A stretch of 17,361 nucleotides of DNA from Ferrovibrio sp964429465 (GTDB lineage Bacteria > Pseudomonadota > Alphaproteobacteria > Ferrovibrionales > Ferrovibrionaceae), in assembly GCA_964429465.1 (NCBI GenBank), contig CAYSCA010000053.1, positions 1 through 17,361 of the forward strand, given 5' to 3'. Positions 6,704 to 13,854 of the stretch are shown in pieces; positions within the stretch are counted from its first letter, which is position 1, and each line of letters begins with the position of its first letter. Under the pieces are notes generated by a model, which did no database searches, was not told the origin of the DNA, and saw nothing but the letters and a program-made list of their open reading frames with translations. The position numbers were made by a program, and so were the translations under genes.

Positions 6704-7911
6704 AGCTTCACCCCCAGATGCTTCGCCACGCTGTAGATGTCCTTGTCGCCGCGGCCGGAAATGCCGACCACCATCAGATGACCCTTCGGCAGGGTCGGTG
6801 CCAGCTTCATCACCTGCGCCAGGGCATGCGAGGTTTCCAGCGCCGGAATGATGCCCTCCAGCTTTGAGCAGAGCTGGAACGCCTCGACGGCTTCGTTGTC
6901 GGTGGCCGAGACGTAGTTCACGCGGCCGACCTCATGCAGCCAGGCATGTTCCGGGCCGATGCCGGGATAATCGAGGCCGGCCGAAATCGAATGGGCTTCG
7001 GTGATCTGGCCGTCGTCGTCCTGCAGCAGATAGGTGCGGTTGCCATGCAGCACCCCGGGCGTTCCCTTGGCGAGCGAGGCGGCATGCTTCGCCGTCTCCA
7101 GCCCTTCGCCGGCCGCTTCGACGGCGTAGATCTTCACGTCCTTGTCGTCGAGGAAGGGGTGGAACAGGCCCATCGCATTCGAGCCGCCGCCGATGCAGGC
7201 AATAAGCGAGTCCGGCAGCCGTCCTTCCTTCTCCATGATCTGCGCGCGCGTCTCGTCACCGATGACGCACTGAAAATCGCGCACCAGCTGCGGATAGGGA
7301 TGCGGCCCCGCCACCGTGCCGATGATGTAGAAGGTGTCGTGGACGTTGGTGACCCAGTCGCGCAGAGCCTCGTTCATGGCATCCTTCAGCGTACGCGAGC
7401 CGGAGGTCACGCCGCGCACCTCGGCACCGAGCAGCTTCATGCGGAACACGTTCGGCTGCTGCCGCTCGATATCCACTTCGCCCATATAGACGACGCAGGG
7501 CAGGCCGAAGCGGGCAGCGACCGTTGCCGTCGCCACGCCATGCTGGCCGGCGCCGGTTTCGGCGATGATGCGCTTCTTGCCCATGCGCTTGGCCAGCAGG
7601 ATCTGGCCGATGCAGTTGTTGATCTTGTGCGCGCCGGTATGATTCAGCTCTTCGCGCTTGAAGTAGATCTTGGCGCCGCCCAGATGCCGGGTCAGCCGCT
7701 CGGCGTAATAGAGCGGGTTCGGGCGGCCGACATAATCGCGCAGGAAATACTCGAATTCCGCCTTGAAGGCCGGATCGGCTTTCGCCGCCTTGTAATGCTT
7801 CTCCAGATCGAGGATCAGCGGCATCAGCGTCTCGGCAACGAAGCGCCCGCCGAACTTGCCGAAATGGCCGCGCTCGTCGGGACCGGCGCGATAGGAATTG
7901 AGTATCGTCAT
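6700..7911 (-). CDS. trpB: Tryptophan synthase beta subunit
   Basis: TrpB is the PLP enzyme that condenses indole with serine to make tryptophan. The ATG at 7911 gives 403 residues and the typical N-terminus with GHFGKFGGRFVAETLM. The ORF can be extended upstream to 8142, but that part lies inside trpF and is unrelated. Lys96 in LNHTGAHKINN carries PLP. Glu118 lies in AETGAGQHG. GGGSNAMGLFHPF binds the cofactor phosphate, and GRGDKD lies near the C-terminus. A GCAGG ribosome-binding site lies in the 19-bp gap after trpF. The gene overlaps trpA by four bases. No other trp genes (trpE, G, D, C) are in the window, so the pathway is split, as is usual in alphaproteobacteria. Confidence 0.97.
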   Translation of the reverse strand: MTILNSYRAGPDERGHFGKFGGRFVAETLMPLILDLEKHYKAAKADPAFKAEFEYFLRDYVGRPNPLYYAERLTRHLGGAKIYFKREELNHTGAHKINNCIGQILLAKRMGKKRIIAETGAGQHGVATATVAARFGLPCVVYMGEVDIERQQPNVFRMKLLGAEVRGVTSGSRTLKDAMNEALRDWVTNVHDTFYIIGTVAGPHPYPQLVRDFQCVIGDETRAQIMEKEGRLPDSLIACIGGGSNAMGLFHPFLDDKDVKIYAVEAAGEGLETAKHAASLAKGTPGVLHGNRTYLLQDDDGQITEAHSISAGLDYPGIGPEHAWLHEVGRVNYVSATDNEAVEAFQLCSKLEGIIPALETSHALAQVMKLAPTLPKGHLMVVGISGRGDKDIYSVAKHLGVKL

Positions 7912-7930
7912 GACAAACCTGCTCGTATCA

Positions 7931-8572
7931 CTACAGGCCGCGTGCCGCCTTGAGGAAGGCGCGGATCCTGTCGGGGTCTTTCTTTCCGGGCGCGCTTTCC
8001 ACGCCGGATGATACGTCAACCGCGGCGGCGCCGGACCGCTCCACGGCTTCGGCCAGATTCTCCGGCGTGAGACCGCCCGAGAGCATCCAGGGTCGCTGGA
8101 AGCGCGCATTCTGCATGATGGTCCAGTCGAAGCTGACGGCATTGCCGCCGGGCAGCTTGGCGTCCTTCGGCGGCTTGGCGTCGAACATCAGCCAGTCGAC
8201 GATATCCTCGTAATCGCGCGCGGCGTCGAGATCAGTCTTCTCGGAAACCTTGAAAGCCTTGATCACCGGCAGGCCGAAGTAGATCGACAGCGCGCGGCAG
8301 CGGTCCGGCGTCTCGTCGCCGTGGAGTTGCAGCAGGTCGAGCCGCGCCTTCGCGAGGATCTGGTCCAGGAAATCGGTTTCCGGATTGACGAAAACGCCGA
8401 CCCGGTCGATGCCCGAGGGCAGATCGCGCAGCAGTTCTTCCGCCTGCTCGGCCGACACGTTGCGCGGCGAGGGCGGATAGAAGATCAGCCCGATCATGTC
8501 GGCGCCGTTCTCCACCGCGGTCTGCATGGCGACCGGGTCGTTGATGCCGCAGATCTTGGTGAACAGCGCCAT
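7931..8572 (-). CDS. trpF: Phosphoribosylanthranilate isomerase
   Basis: TrpF converts N-(5-phosphoribosyl)anthranilate to the carboxyphenylamino-deoxyribulose phosphate that TrpC uses. From the ATG at 8572 it has 213 residues in one TIM barrel. A GTG three bases upstream (8575) is also possible and would give the four-base GTGA overlap with pyrF. The general base Cys8 is in TKICGI. IFYPPSPR, VGVFVN and LLQLHGDE follow. The C-terminal half has MLSGGLTPENL and AVDVSSGVESAPGKKD, which holds the general acid Asp. The start touches the pyrF stop (TGATG, one-base overlap) and 19 bp separate it from trpB. Confidence 0.96.
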   Translation of the reverse strand: MALFTKICGINDPVAMQTAVENGADMIGLIFYPPSPRNVSAEQAEELLRDLPSGIDRVGVFVNPETDFLDQILAKARLDLLQLHGDETPDRCRALSIYFGLPVIKAFKVSEKTDLDAARDYEDIVDWLMFDAKPPKDAKLPGGNAVSFDWTIMQNARFQRPWMLSGGLTPENLAEAVERSGAAAVDVSSGVESAPGKKDPDRIRAFLKAARGL

Positions 8573-9321
8573 CACGCGGCGCCGGCGAGTTCGCGCGCGA
8601 TGGCGAGCGCGCTGGCCTCGGGATTTTCAGCCTCGGTGATCGGCCGGCCGATCACCAGATGGTCGGCACCGAGTGCAAAGGCCTCGCCCGGCGTCATCAC
8701 GCGCTTCTGGTCGCCGGCGGCCGAACCCTTGGGCCGGATGCCCGGCACGACCAGCCTGAAATCCGGGCCGCAGGCCTGGCGCAGCATGGCGATCTCGGTG
8801 GCGGCGCAGATCACGCCATCGGCGCCGTTCTCCTGGGCCAGCTTTGCCAGCCGTATCACATAGCTGCTGACATCCTCCTGGACGCCAATGGCCCCGAGAT
8901 CGGCGGCATCGAGCGAGGTGAGTGCCGTGACGGCCAGGATCATCGGCTTCTGCTTGGCGGCGCGGGCCGCCCGGACGGCGTCACGGATCATCGCCGGGCC
9001 GCCGGCCGCGTGGATGGTCAGCATCATCGGTCCCATCGCGGCGGCGGCAGAGCGCACCGCGCCGGCCACCGTGTTGGGGATGTCGTGGAATTTCAGATCG
9101 AGGAAAAGCGGCGTGCCGACGGGAAGGATGGCACGGACTTCCGCGGGTCCGAAGGCGGTGAAGAATTCCTTGCCCAGCTTGACTCCGAAACCGGCACCGG
9201 CGGCAGCGCGGGCGCAGCGGGCGGCGAAAGCCAGTTCGATCGTATCGATGGCACAGAAGACGGGGGCGATGCGGCCGGGAACCCGGTCCGCAGCCCGGGG
9301 CGGGGCGGTCATGTCGGTCAT
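8572..9321 (-). CDS. pyrF: Orotidine 5'-phosphate decarboxylase
   Basis: PyrF decarboxylates OMP to UMP, the last step of de novo pyrimidine synthesis. It has 249 residues from the ATG at 9321. The charged catalytic array is complete: Asp26 (CAIDT), Lys48 (VKLGKEF), and Asp75, Lys77 and Asp80 in FLDLKFHDIPNTV. VVPGIRPKG and LVIGRPIT form the phosphate-binding end. The first 17 residues precede the usual family start and may be dispensable; a second ATG lies at 9312. Neither ATG has a visible Shine-Dalgarno sequence. A -10-like TATAAG lies eight bases upstream, so the message may be almost leaderless. It is the first gene of the pyrF-trpF-trpB-trpA-accD-folC operon. Confidence 0.95.
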   Translation of the reverse strand: MTDMTAPPRAADRVPGRIAPVFCAIDTIELAFAARCARAAAGAGFGVKLGKEFFTAFGPAEVRAILPVGTPLFLDLKFHDIPNTVAGAVRSAAAAMGPMMLTIHAAGGPAMIRDAVRAARAAKQKPMILAVTALTSLDAADLGAIGVQEDVSSYVIRLAKLAQENGADGVICAATEIAMLRQACGPDFRLVVPGIRPKGSAAGDQKRVMTPGEAFALGADHLVIGRPITEAENPEASALAIARELAGAA

Positions 9322-9329
9322 CGGCCGGG

Positions 9330-9358
9330 CTTATAGCCTAAACGGCGGCCGAAGTCTC
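9330..9358 (-). promoter_or_regulatory. Putative promoter of the pyrF-trpFBA-accD-folC operon
   Basis: On the minus strand: GAGACT (plus 9353-9358; only the central GAC matches -35), a 17-base spacer, and TATAAG (plus 9330-9335; 4 of 6 to -10). The predicted start is near 9323, two bases before the pyrF ATG, implying a leaderless or near-leaderless message. TATAAG also lies in a small symmetric element, GGCT-TAT-AGCC. Alternatively the operon may be read through from the opgC operon upstream. Confidence 0.4.
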
Positions 9359-9369
9359 CCCTCGCGCAC

Positions 9370-9406
9370 CCGGCCGGAACGCCGCAAGCGCTTCAATTCC
9401 GGCCGG
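9370..9406. repeat. Inverted repeat spanning the end of the SGNH hydrolase gene
   Basis: CCGGCCGGAA at 9370-9379 pairs perfectly with TTCCGGCCGG at 9397-9406 over a 17-base loop. The hairpin covers the stop codon of the SGNH hydrolase gene (9393-9395). There is no T-run on either side, so it is not a standard intrinsic terminator. It could stall polymerase, protect the 3' end, or be chance in GC-rich DNA. Confidence 0.4.
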
Positions 9407-10163
9407 AAATCGCGGTTCCGATGCCGGAAATCCGGGTCGCCCGGCCGATGCCGCGGGCCAGCGCCTCGGCCCAGCAGAGATAGCCGCGGTCGTTCAGGTG
9501 CAGCCCGTCGGGCGAGAGGATATCGGCCTGGCGGGTCTGGCCGTCCTCGACCCAGTATTTCATCGCCGCAAAGCGGCCGAACAGACCGCTGCCGGTCTCG
9601 CGCGCCACCTCGGCAAGGATCGACCGCATCCGGCCGTGATCGGGGTCTGCGAGCACCTTCGGCGCATATTGCGGGTCGATCAGCACCACATCCATGCCGG
9701 CTTCGCGCAGCATCGCCACAGGGCGGGCAATCAGCGCCTTGAGGTGGTCGACGCCGTCGGAGCGCAGCAGGGCATTGGTGCCGAGCTGCCAGAGCACCAG
9801 GTCGGGCTTCAACTTGATCACGTCGCGGCGGAGGCGGCGCGCCATCTCGGCGACATCCTGGCCGTTGATGCCGCGGTTATGGATGGTGACGGGGCTTTCC
9901 CCCACGAGAGCCGGCCAGAGTCGCGCCAGCTGTCGCGGATAGCTGCGGTCCTCGCGGCTGGCGCCGGCGCCGGACGTGGACGACGAGCCCAGGGCCACCA
10001 CGGTCACCGGCTCACGCCTGGCCAGCCGCGCCGCGACATGCGGCAGCGGCTGGCCGAGATCGTAGAGGGGCAGGGGCGTGCGGCAGCCTTGCAGCTCGCC
10101 GGCCATGGCCGGCTGCGCCAGCAGCAGGGCGGCTGCCGCCGCCATCTTGATGGCCTGCCGCAT
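9393..10163 (-). CDS. Exported SGNH/GDSL-family hydrolase or acyl-esterase (active-looking paralogue)
   Basis: Predicted periplasmic serine esterase or O-acyltransferase partner. From the ATG at 10163 it has 256 residues; a GTG at 10166 is also possible. A signal peptide covers about residues 1-21 (hydrophobic run ending AMA). The SGNH blocks are present: ALGSSSTSG with nucleophile Ser61, NRGINGQD (block II Gly), WQLGTNALL with the block III Asn, and LSPDGLHLNDRG with Asp219 and His222. All triad residues are in place. It is co-directional with opgC and a second SGNH protein. Its start overlaps that gene's stop in TGATG without a clear ribosome-binding site, suggesting translational coupling. 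The neighbours suggest it acts on, or transfers acyl groups to, a periplasmic glycan; this is inference. Confidence 0.85.
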   Translation of the reverse strand: MRQAIKMAAAAALLLAQPAMAGELQGCRTPLPLYDLGQPLPHVAARLARREPVTVVALGSSSTSGAGASREDRSYPRQLARLWPALVGESPVTIHNRGINGQDVAEMARRLRRDVIKLKPDLVLWQLGTNALLRSDGVDHLKALIARPVAMLREAGMDVVLIDPQYAPKVLADPDHGRMRSILAEVARETGSGLFGRFAAMKYWVEDGQTRQADILSPDGLHLNDRGYLCWAEALARGIGRATRISGIGTAISGRN

Positions 10164-10903
10164 CACGGCGCGGGCTTCGCCGCCCGGGCGATCATGTCGG
10201 CCAGCAGGCCGGCGAGGCAGCGATTCTCCGCCTCGGCTTCTGCAAGCTGCTGTCCCTGGTCCTTGTGGCGCAGGTCGAAAATCTCCTCTTCCGCCCAGTG
10301 GCGCATGATGTCGTAGCGCGGAAAGACCAGCGCCTCCTCGGCCTGGGCGATCTGGGTGATGAAACTGTCGTAGGGCGCGACATCCACCATGGCCGAGAGC
10401 CGCGCCCGGTATTGCGGCGCGACCAGGACCACATCGGCCTGCCGCTGCTTCAGCGCCGCCAGGCCCTGGTTCAGCGCGGCCTCGAAGCTGTTGACGTCGA
10501 TCTGCTGCGCCGCGTCGACATTGCCGGTCTGCCAGATCACCAGATCGGGATTCGACGGCGCGATCTCGGACGCGATCCGGGCGGCCATCTGCCCGGCTGT
10601 CGCAGCACGGGCCGACAGATTCTCGACGCGCAGCGCGGCACCCGGCCAGCGCTGCTGCAGTTCGGCGGGCAGCAGGGCCGCGTAGGTCTGCGGCATACCC
10701 TGTTTCGCTTCTGCGCGCGAGGATGCGGTGCCGTAGATGACGATGCGTAACTCCCGTTTGCCGGCAAGCTGGCGGGCGACGCGCGGCAGGGTTTCCTCGG
10801 CGAACACCATGCTTTCGGGGACCGCGCAGCGGCTGTCGGCCCGCACTGCCGGTGTGGCCAGCAATGCCGCGGAAACAGCGCCCATCGCTATGAAATGCCT
10901 CAT
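10163..10903 (-). CDS. Exported SGNH-like protein, probably catalytically altered paralogue
   Basis: It has 246 residues with a short signal peptide (1-22, ending VRA). It aligns along most of its length with the neighbouring SGNH hydrolase: C26 region, LP-VARQLA, the IVIYG strand, NPDLVIWQTG against KPDLVLWQLG, VVLVAPQY against VVLIDPQY, and RYDIMRHW against RFAAMKYW. Without gaps in block I, GTASS (58-62) replaces GSSST, putting Ala60 where the nucleophile serine should be. The block III motif reads TGNVDA instead of GTNAL, and the C-terminal block is FDLRHKDQG instead of the DGLHLND form. Ser61 or Ser62 could substitute, but a non-catalytic binding or partner role looks more likely. The ATG overlaps the opgC stop as ATGA. 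Confidence 0.82.
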   Translation of the reverse strand: MRHFIAMGAVSAALLATPAVRADSRCAVPESMVFAEETLPRVARQLAGKRELRIVIYGTASSRAEAKQGMPQTYAALLPAELQQRWPGAALRVENLSARAATAGQMAARIASEIAPSNPDLVIWQTGNVDAAQQIDVNSFEAALNQGLAALKQRQADVVLVAPQYRARLSAMVDVAPYDSFITQIAQAEEALVFPRYDIMRHWAEEEIFDLRHKDQGQQLAEAEAENRCLAGLLADMIARAAKPAP

Positions 10904-12054
10904 GCCGCCGCCCTCCTGCCGGGCTCCGCGCCGGCGCTTTCCGCCCGCTTGTACCAGGTGATCAGCCAGGCAATCCCGATCATCGCCGCCATGCCGGCCA
11001 GGCTGACGGCAAACTGGGTGGCGATGCCGGGGTCGATCTCGCTGAGCACGAAATGCGCCGCAAAGGAGAGGAAAATGCCGGCGCAGAAGACGTGCAGCGA
11101 ATGCCGGCCGCAGAGCAGCAGCGGATGGAAGATCCGCCAGGTCAGGAACCGCGCCTCGGGCCGCACCAGCAGGGCGACCAGCCAGGCTTGCGCCAGGAAA
11201 TGGAGCACCCGCCAGATATCCATCTCGGTCTTGTCGATGGGATACATCAGGCGGGCGAGCCAGCGCGGGATATAGGCACTCCAGGGCTGATGGATCCAGG
11301 TCAGCACCACCAGCAGCGAGAAGACCAGGTACAGGATGGCGAAGATCGTCACCGGGCGGGTCGGCAGGTGCCGCCATGGCGCCGTGCCGCGATGCAGCGC
11401 GCACCAGGCGCCGAGCACGAACAGGAACTGCCAGGCCAGCGGATTGAAGACCCAGCCGCCGGCCGGATGCGCCGGCAGGTTCCAGTGGGTGAACTGCACG
11501 GCAAGCCACAGCAGGAGGGAGGCGCCGAGCACCAGATGCGGCCGGCGCAGCAATGCCCACATGGCGAACGGAAAGGCCAGCATCAGTGCGATATACATGG
11601 GCAGCACATCCATGTTGACCGGCTTGAACTTGAGCAGCAGCGCCTCGAGCATCAGCTGATGCGGCGCTTCGAACAGGGTGCCGATATTCATCTCTTCCGC
11701 CAGCGCCTCGTTGTAGCGCACGCTCAGGTAGGCGATCTGCGCGATGAAGATGACGAACAGGAAGATATGCGCGATGTAAATCTGCCAGGCGCGCTTCCAG
11801 ATGCGGGCGAGCCCGAGCAGGAAGCCACGGCGCTGCATGGTGGCGGCATAGGCGAGCAGCACCGAATAGCCGGAGATGAAAACGAAAATCTCGGTGGCGT
11901 CGCTGAAGCCGTAATTGCGGTTGGAGATCCAGCTGACAGCATTGTTCGGGATATGATTGAGGAAAATGAACAGCAAAGCCACGCCGCGGAAGAAATCGAG
12001 CCGCAGGTCGCGTTGCTTGGCAGGCGGCTGGTCCGGGGCGGCGCTGGGGGCCAT
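10900..12054 (-). CDS. opgC: OpgC-family acyltransferase with multiple membrane segments
   Basis: OpgC in enterobacteria succinylates osmoregulated periplasmic glucans. It belongs to the acyltransferase-3-like membrane enzymes. From the ATG at 12054 this protein has 384 residues, matching the family length (about 385). The start is fixed by an ideal AGGAGG ribosome-binding site at 12061-12066 and by a promoter upstream that excludes the longer ORF to 12102. The signature LRLDFFRGVALLFIFLNHIPNN (about 17-38) holds the conserved Arg/Asp residues and His34. NYGFSDATEIFVFISGYS follows. About ten hydrophobic segments then reach the C-terminus, which is cytoplasmic and basic. It leads a three-gene unit with two exported SGNH proteins. 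The acyl group and acceptor cannot be told; no opgG/opgH is nearby. Confidence 0.9.
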   Translation of the reverse strand: MAPSAAPDQPPAKQRDLRLDFFRGVALLFIFLNHIPNNAVSWISNRNYGFSDATEIFVFISGYSVLLAYAATMQRRGFLLGLARIWKRAWQIYIAHIFLFVIFIAQIAYLSVRYNEALAEEMNIGTLFEAPHQLMLEALLLKFKPVNMDVLPMYIALMLAFPFAMWALLRRPHLVLGASLLLWLAVQFTHWNLPAHPAGGWVFNPLAWQFLFVLGAWCALHRGTAPWRHLPTRPVTIFAILYLVFSLLVVLTWIHQPWSAYIPRWLARLMYPIDKTEMDIWRVLHFLAQAWLVALLVRPEARFLTWRIFHPLLLCGRHSLHVFCAGIFLSFAAHFVLSEIDPGIATQFAVSLAGMAAMIGIAWLITWYKRAESAGAEPGRRAAA

Positions 12055-12060
12055 GCCTAT

Positions 12061-12102
12061 CCTCCTGGGCCGCATTATCGCCAAAGGCGGGAATGACGGC
12101 AA
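12061..12102 (-). promoter_or_regulatory. Promoter and Shine-Dalgarno site of the opgC operon
   Basis: On the minus strand: TTGCCG (plus 12097-12102, 4 of 6), a 17-base spacer, and GATAAT (plus 12074-12079, 5 of 6). The start would fall near 12067, followed at once by AGGAGG (plus 12061-12066) and the ATG at 12054 after six bases. This gives a very short leader of about 13 bases. It is the best-matching promoter in the window. Confidence 0.65.
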
Positions 12103-12259
12103 TCCGTCCGGCCGTCAGGGCGCCGTGTCCGATTGCGGTTTGCGGGCACCGGTAGGTTTTTTCTGAAGATGCACCCAAATATATGGCGAAATCGGCTTTG
12201 GGCAGGTAAACATTCCCGGGTCGGGTTGGTCGACAGAATCATTGCCTTGGGGGTTCTCC

Positions 12260-12478
12260 TTGACTTCGGTAATTGCCATGGCGGCAATCCTTGCCGTCTT
12301 TGTAGTGCCGCCGGCCTATGCTTATGTGGATCCCGGTACGGCGAGCATTGCCATTCAGGCCATCATCGGCGCCATTGCCGCCGGGGGAATCTTCTTCCGC
12401 CACAAGATCGGCCTGATCACCCAATTTTTCCGCCGGAAGGGCCGGGCAGAGCCGCAGGACTCCTCGGATGACCGCTGA
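12260..12478 (+). CDS. Small exported or membrane protein with YVDPGT motif
   Basis: About 72 residues if it starts at the TTG at 12260, which has GGGGG six bases upstream. The frame is also open from a TTG at 12242 and from an ATG at 12278, so the start is uncertain. The N-terminus is hydrophobic and ends PPAYA, a likely signal peptide or signal anchor. YVDPGTAS follows directly, then a second hydrophobic segment (about 29-46), then a basic RHKIGLITQFFRRKGR stretch and an acidic end. From memory, small proteins with a Y(V/I)DPG(T/S) motif after the signal peptide recur beside polysaccharide and sulfatase-like genes; no biochemical role is known to me. The last 11 bases overlap the methyltransferase gene, tying it to the cassette. 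Confidence 0.72.
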   Translation: MTSVIAMAAILAVFVVPPAYAYVDPGTASIAIQAIIGAIAAGGIFFRHKIGLITQFFRRKGRAEPQDSSDDR

Positions 12479-13850
12479 TCCGGCCTCGTACCGGGATCCG
12501 TCGGGCCATGTTCACATCATAGACGGGCGCATTATCCGCACCGTCACCGCATACGGAATGGATGAGTACCTGGCGGTGCGCGACAGCGGCGCGCTCAAAG
12601 GCCTGGTCGCGCGCGGCGCCGTGATCGATGCGCAGGAGGTCACGGATATCCGTCTTCCGGGCGTCGAGGCGGCATGCCTTCTCGAACATCCCAGGCTGCC
12701 CTTTATCTCATATCCGTATGAATGGCCGTTCGACGCGCTGAAATCCGCCGCATTGCTGCATCTCGACATTCAGCTCGAGCTGCTGGAGGCGGGAATCGCT
12801 CTGTCGGATGCCTCGGCATTCAACATCCAGTTCCGCGGTGCCCGGCCCGTATTCATCGATTATCTGTCCTTTCGCCGGTATCGCGACGGCGAAATGTGGC
12901 TGGCCCATCGGCAGTTCTGCGAGCAGTTCCTGAATCCACTGATACTGCAGAGTTCCCTCGGAATACCCTATCATTCCTGGTACCGCGGGCAGGGCGACGG
13001 AATTCCGGCTGGCGATATCGCGCCCCTGCTGAAATTCCGCGACAGGCTATCTCCGGTATTGTTCAGCCATATCGTATTGCCGGCCCGGCTGCAGCGGGGC
13101 GCCGACGGCTTCTCCGGGGCTGCGGCGACCGCGAAGAAGCGGGGCCTGCCTCGCGCCCGTTTCAGGGCCATCCTGCAGCAGCTGCGCCATTTCATCGCCC
13201 GGCTCGAGCCCAGGGGTGTCGAGCAGACGACCTGGAGCCGGTATGCGAAAGACAATACCTATGAATCGTCAGAGGCGGCAGCCAAGCGGCGCTTCGTCCA
13301 GCGTTTCGCCACCCAGGTGCAGCCCAGCCTGCTGATCGATCTCGGCTGCAATACCGGCGAGTACAGCGCCGCTGCGCTGGAGGCAGGCGCCCGGTCAGTC
13401 GTCGGTTTCGACAGCGACCACGGGGCGCTCAGGGGGGCATTTGCCCGTGCCCGCGACGAGAAGCTGAATTTTCTGCCACTGTACCAGGATCTTGCCAATC
13501 CCAGCTCCGGCCTAGGCTGGAACGGGACCGAACGGCCTGCGCTGGTCCAACGTCTTTCGGCCAACGGCCTTCTGGCGCTTGCCGTCGTGCACCATCTGGC
13601 CATCGCCAGAAACATTCCCTTGCCTGGAGTCATCCAGACGATGATGGGGATGGCGCCTGAGGGCGTAATCGAATTCATTCCGAAGGACGATCCCACCGTC
13701 AGGAAGATGCTGTTGCTGCGCGAGGATATTTTCCCGGACTACAGCCGGGCAGATTTCGTGCGCGCCATCGAGCGGAATGGACGGGTGATCGCGGCAGAGG
13801 TTGTCTCTGAAACCGGCCGGGAACTGTTCCACTACAAGCGGCCCGCCTAG
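12468..13850 (+). CDS. Two-domain protein: kinase-like N-terminus plus SAM-dependent methyltransferase
   Basis: The protein has 460 residues, is cytosolic, and lacks a signal peptide or membrane segment. The C-terminal part (about 255-460) is a class I methyltransferase: motif I LLIDLGCNTGEYS (288-300), VVGFDSD (311-317) as the SAM-ribose acidic motif, and a later LLALAVVHHLA (368-378) strand-helix element. The N-terminal 200 residues are a separate conserved domain. LPFISYPYEWPF (77-88) and LSDASAFNIQF...ARPVFIDYLSF (112-135) have the spacing of a protein-kinase catalytic loop (Asp114 to Asn119, five apart) and metal-binding Asp (Asp131, 12 after the Asn). I recall whole-length relatives annotated as NoeA-like methyltransferases, unchecked. 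The target could be a sugar or lipid-linked glycan. The gene overlaps the small YVDPGT gene by 11 bp and lies 4 bp before the phosphatase-superfamily gene. Confidence 0.83.
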   Translation: MTADPASYRDPSGHVHIIDGRIIRTVTAYGMDEYLAVRDSGALKGLVARGAVIDAQEVTDIRLPGVEAACLLEHPRLPFISYPYEWPFDALKSAALLHLDIQLELLEAGIALSDASAFNIQFRGARPVFIDYLSFRRYRDGEMWLAHRQFCEQFLNPLILQSSLGIPYHSWYRGQGDGIPAGDIAPLLKFRDRLSPVLFSHIVLPARLQRGADGFSGAAATAKKRGLPRARFRAILQQLRHFIARLEPRGVEQTTWSRYAKDNTYESSEAAAKRRFVQRFATQVQPSLLIDLGCNTGEYSAAALEAGARSVVGFDSDHGALRGAFARARDEKLNFLPLYQDLANPSSGLGWNGTERPALVQRLSANGLLALAVVHHLAIARNIPLPGVIQTMMGMAPEGVIEFIPKDDPTVRKMLLLREDIFPDYSRADFVRAIERNGRVIAAEVVSETGRELFHYKRPA

Positions 13851-13854
13851 CAGC

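Noticed and set aside
3613..6736. Two very long plus-strand reading frames (about 543 and 653 codons) opposite folC, accD and trpA
   Set aside because: They lie antisense to unmistakable housekeeping genes, have low-complexity Arg/Gly/Ala/Gln/His-rich translations, no family motifs and no ribosome-binding sites. Long open antisense frames are expected in GC-rich coding DNA.
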